From the NCBI RefSeq assembly GCF_011764485.1, contig NZ_AP022848.1:3748001-3812000 (forward strand): a stretch of 64,000 bases of DNA. Reading direction: 5' to 3'. Source of the DNA: Bosea sp. ANAM02. Its GTDB lineage: Bacteria; Pseudomonadota; Alphaproteobacteria; Rhizobiales; Beijerinckiaceae. This document shows positions 34,607 to 44,693 of the stretch, in pieces. A model generated the notes under the pieces. It was not told where the DNA came from, did no database searches, and worked only from the letters and a program-made list of their open reading frames with translations. Within the stretch, counting starts at the first letter, position 1. Each line of letters begins with the position of its first letter. The position numbers were made by a program, and so were the translations under genes.

Positions 34607-36829
34607 ATGGAGTTCAGGAAGGCGGGCTGGAGGACGCGGCTGAAGCGCTTCGCGCTGGCTGCCGACTCGTGGCTGGATGCCGGCCTGTGGGGCGCTGGCC
34701 ATCGCGCCGGCGAAATCCATGAACGCATCCGCAGCGCGGCCGACCGCCTGACCGTCAGCGGCGGCAAGCGCATCGCGGCCGAATTCGCCAGCGAAGGCCT
34801 GAATATCGGCATCGTCGGCGCCATCATCCTGCTGATGCTGGCCTTGCCCGCCTTCCGGATCGGCAACGAGGAGGCGCTCAGGAACCAGGTCTTCGCCGTC
34901 ACCTTCCTCGACCGCTACGGCACGCCGATCGGCCATCGCGGCGCCCGGCACGACGATTCCCTGAAGCTGGAGGAGATGCCGGACCATCTGCTCAAGGCCG
35001 TGCTCGCCACCGAGGACCGCCGCTTCTACGACCATTTCGGCATCGATCTGATCGGCACCCTGCGGGCGGTGACGGTCAATGCTCGTGCCTCCGGCGTTGT
35101 CCAGGGCGGCTCGTCGCTGACCCAGCAACTCGCCAAGAACCTCTTCCTCAACAACGAGCGCTCGCTCGACCGCAAGATCAAGGAAGCCTTCCTCGCCCTG
35201 TGGCTTGAGACGCGGCTGACCAAGAACGAGATCCTCAAGCTCTATCTCGACCGTGCGTATATGGGCGGGGGCACCTTCGGCGCGGCGGCCGCGGCGGAGT
35301 ATTATTTCGGCAAGTCGGTGCGGGACGTCTCGCTGGCCGAGGCGGCGATGCTCGCCGGCCTGTTCAAGGCGCCGACGAAATACGCCCCCCATGTCAACCT
35401 GCCCGCCGCACGTGCGCGGGCCAACGACGTGCTCAACGCCATGGTCGATGCCGGCTTCATGACGGCCGGCCAGGTCGACAGTGCCAAGCGCAATCCGGCG
35501 ACGCCGATCGACCGCAAGCGCGATTCCAGCCCCGACTACTATCTCGACTGGGCCTTCGACGCGGTGAAGGAACTTGCGAGCGAGGGCAAGCTCGGTGCCG
35601 ATCGCGTGCTGACGGTGAAGACGCCGCATGATTCCGCGATCCAGGAGCGCGCCGACGAAGCAGTGGAATCCATCCTGCGCCAGCACGGCCCCGGCTATCG
35701 CGTGAAGCAGGCGGCAACCGTCGTGATGGACCCCGACGGGGCCGTGCGCGCCATCGTCGGCGGCCGGGACTACGGCGCGAGCCAGTTCAACCGGGCAACG
35801 GCGGGCCTGCGCCAGCCCGGATCCTCGTTCAAGCCCTTCGTCTATGCCGCTGCGCTTTCGGCCGGGCTCTACAAGCCCAATACGATCGTCACCGACCGGC
35901 CGGTCTGCATCGGCAACTGGTGCCCGAACAATTACGGGCGCTCCTATGCCGGCTCGATGCCGCTGACGGTGGCGCTGGCGAAATCGATCAACACGATCCC
36001 CGTGCAGATGTCGATCGCCATGGGGCGCGCCACCGGCGAGACGCACGAGGCGCGCGCGGCCGCGATCGGACGCCGGAAGATCGTCGAGACTGCCCATGCC
36101 ATGGGCCTGACCACGCCGCTGACCGATACCGTCTCGCTGCCGATCGGGGCCGGCGAGGTCACGGTGATCGACATGGCGGCCGGCTATTCGGTGCTCGCCA
36201 ATGGCGGGCGCCGGGCAAAACCCTATGCCGCGATCGAGATCGCCAATTCGCAGGGCGAGGTGATCTATCGCCATGACCGCGACGAGCCGGAGCCGAAGCA
36301 GGTGCTGAGCCCGCAGGTGGCGCAGGACATGAACTTCATGCTGTCGAAGGTACCCACCGAGGGCACCGCGCGGCGCGCCGCGCTCGACGGCGTCGTCACG
36401 GCCGGCAAGACAGGCACCACCAACGGCTACAAGGACGCCTGGTATGTCGGCTATTCCGGCAATCTCGTCGGCGCCGTCTGGTTCGGCAACGACAATTCCG
36501 CCGAGACCGCGAACATGACGGGCGGCTCGCTGCCGGCGATGACATGGAAGGAGATCATGCAGTTCGCCCATCAGGGGCTGGAGCTGAAGCCGATCCCCGG
36601 CGTGCCCGCGGCTGATCCCAAGGGCGCGACGGTCGCCAAGGCCGGCAGCTCCGCGACGTCAGCCGGCGCCCTGCCCGGCCCCGGCGCCGGCCATATGCCG
36701 CGCCAGTCCTTCGAGGTGCTCTCGGCCGTCGGGTCGATGTTCAAATCCGTCGAGCCGCGGCGTATCGCGAGCCGCCCCATCCAGGTCGGCATCCGCGAGA
36801 TCTCGGGCAGCGAACCGCGGCTGCGCTGA
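34607..36829 (+). CDS. Class A penicillin-binding protein (PBP1A family)
   Basis: About 740-aa bifunctional peptidoglycan synthase. A cytoplasmic segment and one transmembrane helix (about residues 65-86, ILLMLALPAF) precede the GT51 transglycosylase domain with TEDRRFYDHFG (Glu near 136) and GGSSLTQQLAKN. The transpeptidase has S406-x-x-K409 in PGSSFKPF, S460-I-N and K601-T-G. A Pro/Ala-rich C-terminal tail of about 80 residues follows. The open frame runs 142 codons upstream, but the ATG at 34607 fits the family; aagg precedes it. It is divergent from the YcgN-like gene. Cell elongation is the likely role. Confidence 0.95.
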   Translation: MEFRKAGWRTRLKRFALAADSWLDAGLWGAGHRAGEIHERIRSAADRLTVSGGKRIAAEFASEGLNIGIVGAIILLMLALPAFRIGNEEALRNQVFAVTFLDRYGTPIGHRGARHDDSLKLEEMPDHLLKAVLATEDRRFYDHFGIDLIGTLRAVTVNARASGVVQGGSSLTQQLAKNLFLNNERSLDRKIKEAFLALWLETRLTKNEILKLYLDRAYMGGGTFGAAAAAEYYFGKSVRDVSLAEAAMLAGLFKAPTKYAPHVNLPAARARANDVLNAMVDAGFMTAGQVDSAKRNPATPIDRKRDSSPDYYLDWAFDAVKELASEGKLGADRVLTVKTPHDSAIQERADEAVESILRQHGPGYRVKQAATVVMDPDGAVRAIVGGRDYGASQFNRATAGLRQPGSSFKPFVYAAALSAGLYKPNTIVTDRPVCIGNWCPNNYGRSYAGSMPLTVALAKSINTIPVQMSIAMGRATGETHEARAAAIGRRKIVETAHAMGLTTPLTDTVSLPIGAGEVTVIDMAAGYSVLANGGRRAKPYAAIEIANSQGEVIYRHDRDEPEPKQVLSPQVAQDMNFMLSKVPTEGTARRAALDGVVTAGKTGTTNGYKDAWYVGYSGNLVGAVWFGNDNSAETANMTGGSLPAMTWKEIMQFAHQGLELKPIPGVPAADPKGATVAKAGSSATSAGALPGPGAGHMPRQSFEVLSAVGSMFKSVEPRRIASRPIQVGIREISGSEPRLR

Positions 36830-36892
36830 AGGCGCGAGCGGTTGACGATAGTGAGTGCGGACGGTCAACTCTCCCTCGTCATGGAAACGCGG

Positions 36893-36989
36893 GTCATCCC
36901 GGACGCAGCGAAGCGGAGATCCGGGATCCATGCCTGAACCTTGACTGGAAACGCTCCGGCATGGATCCCGGGTCCAAGCCCGGGATGAC
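36893..36989. repeat. Family B palindromic element, copy 7
   Basis: 97 bp with arms gtcatcccgga and cccgggatgac and an inner gggatccatgcc / ggcatggatccc pair. It lies between the PBP1A gene and the DUF1214 gene. Confidence 0.88.
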
Positions 36990-37034
36990 GGCGTGTTTCT
37001 GCAGGCAATCAGCGGTCTCAACCGGAAGGATAAC

Positions 37035-37610
37035 GTGCGGATTCTCGACCTCGCCTATATTCTCGCACTCGGTGCCGGGCTCGGCCTCGGTTCCGCCCAT
37101 TGGGCGGTGGCCGGACGCCCGGCGATCGGCCGGGTCGAGGTCGGCGCCTGGACGGCCTGGCCGCGCAGCGGCAGCCGCGAGGTCGATCCCTATATGCGGG
37201 CCTATCTCGCTCGCGGCGTCCATCTGCCGTTCGGCTCCGGCGAGGGGCTTGAGCTGATCGCCGGGCGCGACGACCAGGGGCAGGCACTGGACGGACGCTG
37301 TCGCTACGAGCTATCCGGCGCGACGCCGACGACACGCGGCTGGACCATCGGCATCACCGATGGCGACGGGCTGCCCTTCCGTCTGCCGCTGCAGCGCACG
37401 AGCTTCACCGATTCGGAGATCGTTCGTCCTGAGGATGGCGGCCTCGCCATCATCGCCTCGGCGGCGCCGGAGGCCGGCAACTGGCTGCCCTTGCCGGCAA
37501 GCGGGCGCTTCCAGATCCGCCTGCGGCTCTACGATACGCCGATCTCCAGCCAGACCGGGGAGACGCGGACCTCCAACCTGCCGCGCATCGCGCGCGTCGA
37601 TTGCCGATGA
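37035..37610 (+). CDS. DUF1214 domain-containing membrane-anchored protein
   Basis: 191-aa protein with an N-terminal hydrophobic anchor (ILDLAYILALGAGLGLGSAHW) and a periplasmic DUF1214-like beta domain. The matching part is GRCRYELSGATPTTRGWTI and the end FQIRLRLYDTP. The family is widespread and uncharacterised. The GTG start at 37035 is preceded by an excellent ggaagg; the longer frame from 36993 would include repeat sequence. The stop overlaps the start of the next gene as ATGA, so the two are translationally coupled. The pairing with a short DUF1254-type protein is a familiar rhizobial arrangement. Confidence 0.85.
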   Translation: MRILDLAYILALGAGLGLGSAHWAVAGRPAIGRVEVGAWTAWPRSGSREVDPYMRAYLARGVHLPFGSGEGLELIAGRDDQGQALDGRCRYELSGATPTTRGWTIGITDGDGLPFRLPLQRTSFTDSEIVRPEDGGLAIIASAAPEAGNWLPLPASGRFQIRLRLYDTPISSQTGETRTSNLPRIARVDCR

Positions 37611-38239
37611 GCGCCGTCAGCCACGATCCGCCGGCGCAACACGGCCCGCCCTTCGCGAGCTGGCGGCTGCGGCTGCGCGCCGGTTTCGCCCGCCTCGTCA
37701 TGACGACGCTGGCGGGGCTGATCCTCGCGGCGATCGTGCATATCGTCACGATCCTGGCGATTCCTGCCCTCTCCCGGCAGGACGCATCCCATGCCTATCG
37801 CGATATCGGCGGCGAGGGCCACGCGGAGCCGGTGCCCTCCCCCGGCAACAGCCGTGGCCTGCCGGCGCTGCGCGAGGCCGATCCGAACGCCGTCACCGCC
37901 ATCTGCAGCTACGATCTGTCGGCCGGACCTATGCGGGTGGTCGCGCGGACCGGAACGCTGCCGCTCGGCCTGACGCTCCATCGGCAGGGCGGCGGCGTGC
38001 TCTACGCCATCACCGACCGCGCCGCGATCCGCGGGACGCTGGAATTCCTGATCATGACCGAGGAACAGCGCGACGAGCGCATCGCCGCCGACGAGGATGG
38101 CGAGACCAGCCGCGAATTGCGCATCGTCTCCGATACCGAGCAGGGCCTGATCGTGGCCCGCGTGCTGCTGCGCCTGCCCTCCGACCGGGCCGATGCCGAA
38201 GCACTCGCGACCGGCGTCGCCTGCGGGGCGGCGAATTGA
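37607..38239 (+). CDS. DUF1254-type membrane-anchored protein
   Basis: 210-aa protein with a transmembrane segment near the N-terminus (ARLVMTTLAGLILAAIVHIVTILAIPAL). A short extracytoplasmic domain follows that resembles the short DUF1254 form found beside DUF1214 (CSYDLSAGPMRVVA). The ATG overlaps the stop of the DUF1214 gene (ATGA). A family D repeat starts five bases after the stop. Function is unknown; the pair probably forms a complex at the inner membrane, which is an inference from the tight coupling. Confidence 0.8.
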   Translation: MSAVSHDPPAQHGPPFASWRLRLRAGFARLVMTTLAGLILAAIVHIVTILAIPALSRQDASHAYRDIGGEGHAEPVPSPGNSRGLPALREADPNAVTAICSYDLSAGPMRVVARTGTLPLGLTLHRQGGGVLYAITDRAAIRGTLEFLIMTEEQRDERIAADEDGETSRELRIVSDTEQGLIVARVLLRLPSDRADAEALATGVACGAAN

Positions 38240-38243
38240 ACTC

Positions 38244-38399
38244 GGGGAATCCCTCTCCTGTCAGGAGAGGGGCAGGGGTGAGGTGTAGGCCCCTAGACAA
38301 GTTCAGCGCTAATCTCACCGCTGAGCAGCGACCATACCACAGCAAACAACATAGGGGCCTACCCCTCACCCTGCCCTCTCCCTCGGGAGAGGGTTCCCC
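38244..38399. repeat. Family D palindromic element, copy 2
   Basis: 156-bp inverted repeat: ccctctcctgtcaggagagg and ggggtgaggtgtaggcccct on the left; aggggcctacccctcaccct and ccctctccctcgggagaggg on the right. It is homologous to 16242-16395 but with a different central loop. Confidence 0.9.
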
Positions 38400-38432
38400 A
38401 CGCGATCTCAAACGACGTCGTGAGTTCCAGCC

Positions 38433-39197
38433 CTACCCCTTGTAGACCACCGGGCGCTTGCCGCCTTCGCCGAAGGCGCCGTTGAGCTGCATCTGGCAGA
38501 GCGGCCTGGCTTCCATCTCCAGCGCCATGATCGCCCGCTCGGCCTTTACCGCTTCGCGAGAGGGCATTTCGACGACGAGATTGGCCAACGCGTGGCGATA
38601 GCTACGGATACGGAAATCGACGCGCTCGCAGACCCAGAAGACCAGGCCCTCGTTCTCGACGATGCGCGCCTGCGCCGGCTCCTGCTTGTCGGCGGGCACG
38701 TCGGGAGAGGCTTCGGCGGTGCGCATCCGAACCCGGTCCATGTTCACCACGCGGGCCGCATTGGCCCGGAACGGGCCGATCAGCAGGCGGTCGGCATTGG
38801 CATCCTCGGCCAGCCGGTTGTAGCGCGAGGCCTGCGAGGCGAATGATCTCGCGGTCAGCCCGCGGAAATAATCGGAGACATCGGTCGACTGGGCCGCGAC
38901 CGGCAGGATGCGGGTATGGGCGAGATTGGACACCTCGCCCTGGAAGACGCTGTTCGGGCTGGACGGCATGACGAAGCGCCAGGCGCGGTCACGCATCCGC
39001 TCCTCGTCATCGGTCAGGCGGAAATAGGACGTATCTTCTCCACGGAAAGTCGCGGACCAGTAGCCGGCCTCGGGCGCGACGAGCTGGGACCAGATCGTCG
39101 GGCGCGGCCGGCCGAGATCGCCCGTCGTGGCGGTGCAGGCGGATACGGAGACCGCCGCCAGCAGGGCGAGCGGCAGCTTGACCGGCCCTCGTGTCAC
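38433..39197 (-). CDS. Uncharacterised lipoprotein
   Basis: 254-aa protein. The N-terminus VTRGPVKLPLALLAAVSVSAC ends in a lipobox with the acylated Cys at residue 22, so it is anchored to the outer or inner membrane. The mature domain has no family I recognise; it contains AGYWSATFRGEDTSYFRLT and a C-terminal Cys in RPLCQMQLNG. The GTG start overlaps the stop of the upstream 69-aa gene as GTGA, which fixes the start and shows coupling. Longer ATG frames upstream would read through that neighbouring gene in another frame and should be ignored. Confidence 0.8.
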   Translation of the reverse strand: MTRGPVKLPLALLAAVSVSACTATTGDLGRPRPTIWSQLVAPEAGYWSATFRGEDTSYFRLTDDEERMRDRAWRFVMPSSPNSVFQGEVSNLAHTRILPVAAQSTDVSDYFRGLTARSFASQASRYNRLAEDANADRLLIGPFRANAARVVNMDRVRMRTAEASPDVPADKQEPAQARIVENEGLVFWVCERVDFRIRSYRHALANLVVEMPSREAVKAERAIMALEMEARPLCQMQLNGAFGEGGKRPVVYKG

Positions 39198-39403
39198 GCA
39201 GGCTGCCTGCGCGGGCTCTTGCGCGCTGCGACCTTGCGGGGGCGTGTCGCGGCGGAGGCCTTCGCGGCCGTTGGCCGGGCCTCGGGTGCGCGCTCGTAGC
39301 GCACGCCGGTGAAGAACAGGATGTCCGCCGTCCGCTGCGGAAGGGAGCAGGCCTGGGCCTGTCGCGGGCGCCGCTGTGGCGCGAAGGGGATGACGATGGC
39401 CAT
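39194..39403 (-). CDS. Small 69-aa conserved-type protein coupled to the lipoprotein gene
   Basis: 69-aa protein starting MAIVIPFAPQRRPRQAQ. The central hydrophobic/aromatic motif ILFFTGVRYER is reminiscent of small rhizobial hypothetical proteins. The C-terminal half is Ala/Lys/Arg-rich and basic. It has no signal peptide. The ATG is preceded by a near-perfect aaggagg, stronger than almost any other in the window, which supports real translation. The stop overlaps the lipoprotein GTG by four bases. It is divergent from the DUF2336 gene, with a CtrA-type site between them. Function unknown. Confidence 0.72.
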   Translation of the reverse strand: MAIVIPFAPQRRPRQAQACSLPQRTADILFFTGVRYERAPEARPTAAKASAATRPRKVAARKSPRRQPA

Positions 39404-39505
39404 GACGCGCCTCCTTATCCAGCGCCAGAGTTGCAACGCGAGAATCGGCGAGGTGCGGAAAGCACCCCGTCGCAGGCCCCGCATGCCCATCAGGCCCGGA
39501 CATGG

Positions 39506-39520
39506 TTAACGCGGCCTTAA
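39506..39520. promoter_or_regulatory. CtrA-type binding site (TTAA-N7-TTAA)
   Basis: ttaacgcggccttaa is a perfect match to the alphaproteobacterial CtrA full site. It lies 52 bp before the DUF2336 gene and 103 bp before the divergent 69-aa gene, so it could regulate either. Binding is inferred from the motif alone. Confidence 0.6.
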
Positions 39521-39571
39521 CGGTCGGGGATTAATGCTGCTCCATCTTCGGTTTCCCAGCCCGAGCCTGTC

Positions 39572-40705
39572 ATGCCCGCATCCGTTTCCAAGGAACTCGC
39601 CGATCTCGCACGCCTGGCGCGCGAGGGTGGGCTCGACCTCAGCCCGATCTCGCTGCGGGTGAAAGCGGACCTGCTGCTCTCGACGCCCTACCCCTCTTCG
39701 GCCGATCTCGCCGCATTCAGCGAGATGGCGGAGGCGCTGCTGCCCGGTATCGACGAAGCGACGGCGCTGATCCTGGCGCGCAAGCTCGCCGGCTGGCCGC
39801 ATACGCCGGCCCCGGTCCTGGCCGGGCTCGCCGCCAAGGGCGGCGCCGTGCTCGCGGAACTGGTGCGCCATGGCATGCCGTTGCCGGAAGGCGAGATCGA
39901 GCGCCTCGTCGAAACCGGCGACGAGGCGATGCGCGCCGCCCTCGCAGCGCGCGGTGATCTCACTAGCCAGGCCGTCGTCATGCTGGCATCGCATGCGGAT
40001 CGCGCGCTCGACCTCGCCCTGATCGCCAATCGCAATGCCCCGATGCCCCGCGCCGCCGTGGACCTGCTGATCCCGCGGGCGCGGATCGAACCGGCCTACC
40101 GGCCCGGCCTGCTCGCGCGCCCCGACCTGTCCAATCTCGAGCTCGCGCCGCTCTTCCTCCATGCCGGCGCCGAGCGGCGCCTCGCGATCATCGAATCACT
40201 GATGGCCCGCGAGGCGCTGCATCCCAGCGACAGGCGCCCTGCCCTGTCCGGCCCGGCCTTCGCCGGCTGGCTCGGTCTCGCGGCCGAGGATCGCGACGCC
40301 GCCTTTGCCGCCATCGCCGACCATCTCGGCGGCGGCGCGGCCCTCGCAAGTGCCATCGCTGCCGACGGGTCGAGGGATCTCGCAGCGCTCGCACTGACCG
40401 CGAGCGGCACCACGGTCGAGGAAGCGACGCGCTTCCTGATCCGGCTCGGCGACGACGCTGCCCATTCGGTCGAACGCATTTTCGCGCTGGTCGCGCTGAT
40501 GCGCTCGGTCAGGCCCGCCATCGCCTTCCGGCTAGCCATGCATATCGCGGGTACGGCAGCGACCACTCCGCAGCGGCGCGGCCAGCACCAGCCCGCCATG
40601 GATCCGAGCGGCACGCCGTCGCGCGCCGGCCAGGCCCGGCCGGAAGCGCAGCCGGCCATGTCGGAGGTCCTCGGCAAGATCGGGGCGAAGCGCGAGCGCG
40701 GCTGA
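39572..40705 (+). CDS. DUF2336 domain-containing protein
   Basis: 377-aa soluble protein, helical throughout, with HEAT-like alternation of Ala/Leu helices (ELADLARLAREGG, VLAGLAAKGGAVLAELV). It fits the alphaproteobacterial DUF2336 family, whose function is unknown. The C-terminal ~50 residues are Pro/Gln/Arg-rich and look disordered. No catalytic motif is visible. A CtrA-type TTAA-N7-TTAA site lies 52 bp upstream, suggesting cell-cycle or motility-linked control. It converges with the DUF1491 gene, leaving 12 bp between stops. Confidence 0.8.
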   Translation: MPASVSKELADLARLAREGGLDLSPISLRVKADLLLSTPYPSSADLAAFSEMAEALLPGIDEATALILARKLAGWPHTPAPVLAGLAAKGGAVLAELVRHGMPLPEGEIERLVETGDEAMRAALAARGDLTSQAVVMLASHADRALDLALIANRNAPMPRAAVDLLIPRARIEPAYRPGLLARPDLSNLELAPLFLHAGAERRLAIIESLMAREALHPSDRRPALSGPAFAGWLGLAAEDRDAAFAAIADHLGGGAALASAIAADGSRDLAALALTASGTTVEEATRFLIRLGDDAAHSVERIFALVALMRSVRPAIAFRLAMHIAGTAATTPQRRGQHQPAMDPSGTPSRAGQARPEAQPAMSEVLGKIGAKRERG

Positions 40706-40717
40706 GCCGGCGCGCCG

Positions 40718-41053
40718 TCAGCTCTCGACGAGCGGCAGCCTCGGATCGCCGGCCCGGTTCTCGATCTCGACCAGCCAGAGATCCCCGTCGAAGCGCAATT
40801 CGCGCTCGACGCGGTCCTCGACCGCGAGCGGATCGGCATCGAGCAGGAGCTGGAAGCGGCGTTCACCGTCATCCTCGGCCAGGGCCTGCGGCGCCGGGCC
40901 GTAGAGCGCGGCGGTGCCGTCCAGACGGTCGAGCTTGACGAAGATGGCGCCCGCCTCGCGGGCGCCACGGCGACGCAGCACGGCGACGAGACCCTCAAGC
41001 CCCGCTTGCCGCAGATAAGCCGAAACCCAGAAATCGCTGGTCAGACGCGCCAT
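40718..41053 (-). CDS. DUF1491 family protein
   Basis: 111-aa protein. The family-defining features are present: SDFWVSAYLRQAGLEG at the start and GAIFVKLDRLDGTAALYGPAPQ in the middle, ending WLVEIENRAGDPRLPLVE. DUF1491 is small, cytoplasmic, confined largely to alphaproteobacteria and uncharacterised. It is the last gene of a three-gene minus-strand run, 15 bp after the Ala/Pro-rich membrane protein. Confidence 0.92.
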   Translation of the reverse strand: MARLTSDFWVSAYLRQAGLEGLVAVLRRRGAREAGAIFVKLDRLDGTAALYGPAPQALAEDDGERRFQLLLDADPLAVEDRVERELRFDGDLWLVEIENRAGDPRLPLVES

Positions 41054-41068
41054 GCCGGGCGCCGCGGA

Positions 41069-41635
41069 TCAGGTGCGCGGCGCCGCGCCCGAGCGGTTGG
41101 CGGATTTCACATCCGCCGGCGGGCGCAGGTCGCCATTGATCAGATCGGCGATCGGATCGCGCGCAGGAGCGGGAGCAGCGGCGGCGCGGGGCGCGGCAGG
41201 AGCCGGTGCGGCGGCGCGCGGCGCGGCCTGGACAGGCGCCGGCGGGCGCGGCTGGCTCTCGCGGGCGGCCTGAGTCTGCGAAAGATCGTTCGGGCGTGCG
41301 GGCGGGTAGATCGGCTGCGCGGCGGGCGCCTCCACGACCGGCGCGGGTGCCGGTTCGGCGCGACGCTCGGCCGTCGTCCTGGGCTGCGAAACCGGTGCGG
41401 GAGCGGACAGCATCGGGGCGGGGTGGCGCGCCTTCTGGAACATCAGCGCATTGGCGACGATGGCGAGGGAGACCACGCCGAAGGCGAGCAGGACGAGCGC
41501 TCGGCCCGGACGCTTGCCGGCGACACGCACGACCCGCCCGAGCCAGGAGGTCTTGCGGCGCGTGGCTTGAGCGCGGCGCACCGGGGCGGAGAGGGAAGCG
41601 CCGGAATGGGCGCGGGCGGCCATGGTCACGGACAT
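41069..41635 (-). CDS. Ala/Pro-rich membrane protein
   Basis: 188-aa protein. A basic N-terminus (RRAQATRRKTSWLGRVVRV) leads to one transmembrane segment (ALVLLAFGVVSLAIVANALMF). A Pro/Ala-rich, probably disordered extracytoplasmic tail follows. The segment MFQKARHPAPML resembles the N-terminus of rhizobial proteins that carry a C-terminal peptidoglycan-binding domain. Here the end (RDPIADLINGDLRPPADVKS) stops before such a domain would begin. It lies between the histidine kinase and DUF1491 genes, with 15-bp gaps on both sides, so one operon is likely. Confidence 0.78.
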   Translation of the reverse strand: MSVTMAARAHSGASLSAPVRRAQATRRKTSWLGRVVRVAGKRPGRALVLLAFGVVSLAIVANALMFQKARHPAPMLSAPAPVSQPRTTAERRAEPAPAPVVEAPAAQPIYPPARPNDLSQTQAARESQPRPPAPVQAAPRAAAPAPAAPRAAAAPAPARDPIADLINGDLRPPADVKSANRSGAAPRT

Positions 41636-41650
41636 TGCGTCAGCTCGTCT

Positions 41651-43459
<1,809 letters not shown>

Positions 43460-43525
43460 ACGGAACGCAACGCCTTACTCTTGCGGATACCCCCATCCGC
43501 TCGGCTCGATCTCGCCATGGCTGGT

Positions 43526-43540
43526 TTAAGCGGGGCTTAA
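43526..43540. promoter_or_regulatory. CtrA-type binding site before the histidine kinase operon
   Basis: ttaagcggggcttaa matches TTAA-N7-TTAA exactly. It sits 67 bp upstream of the histidine kinase start in a 327-bp gene-free region (43460-43786). The rest of that gap is AT-richer than its surroundings (about 43575-43610) and has no gene I can support. Confidence 0.62.
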
Positions 43541-43786
43541 GGCGAAGAGCGTCGAAGAGCGCCGATCGGATCGAGAATTTATATTTTTGACTAAATTTTC
43601 AATAGCTTACCTCAAATCGGATGACTTTTCCGGTATCCGGCGATGTTCGCGGCAAGGTGAACGGAAGCTGAAGATCGCCTGTGGCATTCGACTCGCATTT
43701 GAGCGTTTGGAATGACGCGATTTTTCGAGATCCCGGTCTAGGTTGTGCTCGCGGCGCAGAGGAAGGCGCCGGCGACGGAGACCGAC

Positions 43787-44053
43787 ATGGCCCATCTGCT
43801 GCGCAAGATCGCGATCATCGGCCTCATCGCCGTGAATTCGCCCGTGCATAGCGGCAAACCGGCCGATGATGCCTTGCTGCATGCACCGCAGGCAGCGACA
43901 GCGGTACGGACCGAAACGCGCAACCTCGCAGGCAGCCTGACGGCCGCGCGCGAAGCCGCTGAAATCCTGGCCGGCATGGACCCGGCCCTGCGCGAGCGCA
44001 TCCTGCATGCCGCCGCAACAGCCGTGGCGGGTAAACCAGGCGCGCAGCGCTGA
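43787..44053 (+). CDS. Small exported or membrane-anchored protein
   Basis: 88-aa protein starting MAHLLRKIAIIGLIAVNSPVH, a short basic-hydrophobic N-terminus that suggests an uncleaved anchor or weak signal peptide. The rest is Ala-rich and helical (AREAAEILAGMDPALRERIL). The ATG at 43787 has ggag seven bases upstream. The longer GTG frame from 43745 lacks one. It lies upstream of sufE, separated by a family A repeat. I recognise no named family; coding support is moderate. Confidence 0.65.
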   Translation: MAHLLRKIAIIGLIAVNSPVHSGKPADDALLHAPQAATAVRTETRNLAGSLTAAREAAEILAGMDPALRERILHAAATAVAGKPGAQR

Positions 44054-44075
44054 GAGCCTGTTCAGACCTTCCTTG

Positions 44076-44198
44076 AGCCCTCATCCTGAGGAGCCATTTC
44101 CTTGGAAATAGCGTCTCGAAGGATGCTTCAGGAGGCTCCGAAACGATCTGGAGCATCCTTCGAGACGCGATCTGCGATCGCTCCTCAGGATGAGGGCT
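44076..44198. repeat. Family A palindromic element, copy 5
   Basis: 123-bp palindrome between the 88-aa gene and sufE. The left tip is a distinct local hairpin (ccatttccttggaaatag), while the right tip is gcgatctgcgatcgc; the arms otherwise match other copies. Confidence 0.92.
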
Positions 44199-44258
44199 GA
44201 GTGTCCAAACGGGCGCTGAACGCTTGACGCCCTCCCGCAATCGCGGGAAGAGGCCGGC

Positions 44259-44687
44259 ATGACGACAAGCCTCGACGACATCGTCGCGAATTTCGACCTG
44301 CTCGACGAGTGGGACGATCGCTATCGCTACCTCATCGAACTCGGCAAGAGCCTCGAGCCCCTGCCGGAAGAAGACCATACCGACGCCAACAAGGTGCGCG
44401 GCTGCGCGAGCCAGGTCTGGCTCGCCGCCCATCGCGAAGGCGGCAGCGGGCCGCAGACCCGGCTTCATTTCGTCGGCGACAGCGATGCCCATATCGTGCG
44501 CGGTCTGGTCGCACTGGCGCTGGCGATCTTCTCCGGGCGGCAAGCTTCGGAGATCCTCGCGACCGACGCCTTCGCCATCTATGAGCGGCTCGGGCTCGCC
44601 GCCCATCTCACGCCGCAGCGCTCGAACGGCGTGCGCGCCATGATCGACCGGATCAAGCGCGACGCGCAGGCTGCGGCCGCCGCCTGA
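44259..44687 (+). CDS. sufE: SufE family Fe-S cluster assembly protein
   Basis: 142-aa SufE protein that accepts persulfide sulfur from the cysteine desulfurase SufS and passes it to the SufBCD scaffold. The active Cys49 lies in NKVRGCASQVW. The N-terminal LLDEWDDRYRYLIELGK helix and the C-terminal TPQRSNGVRAM segment are both diagnostic. ATG start. It stands alone, away from a suf operon, as is common for the stand-alone alphaproteobacterial sufE. It converges with the DUF6456 gene, only six bases separating the stops. Confidence 0.95.
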   Translation: MTTSLDDIVANFDLLDEWDDRYRYLIELGKSLEPLPEEDHTDANKVRGCASQVWLAAHREGGSGPQTRLHFVGDSDAHIVRGLVALALAIFSGRQASEILATDAFAIYERLGLAAHLTPQRSNGVRAMIDRIKRDAQAAAAA

Positions 44688-44693
44688 ACGCGC

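Noticed and set aside
34571..36571. 666-codon minus-strand frame opposite PBP1A
   Set aside because: Antisense to a gene with all PBP motifs; no recognisable domain.
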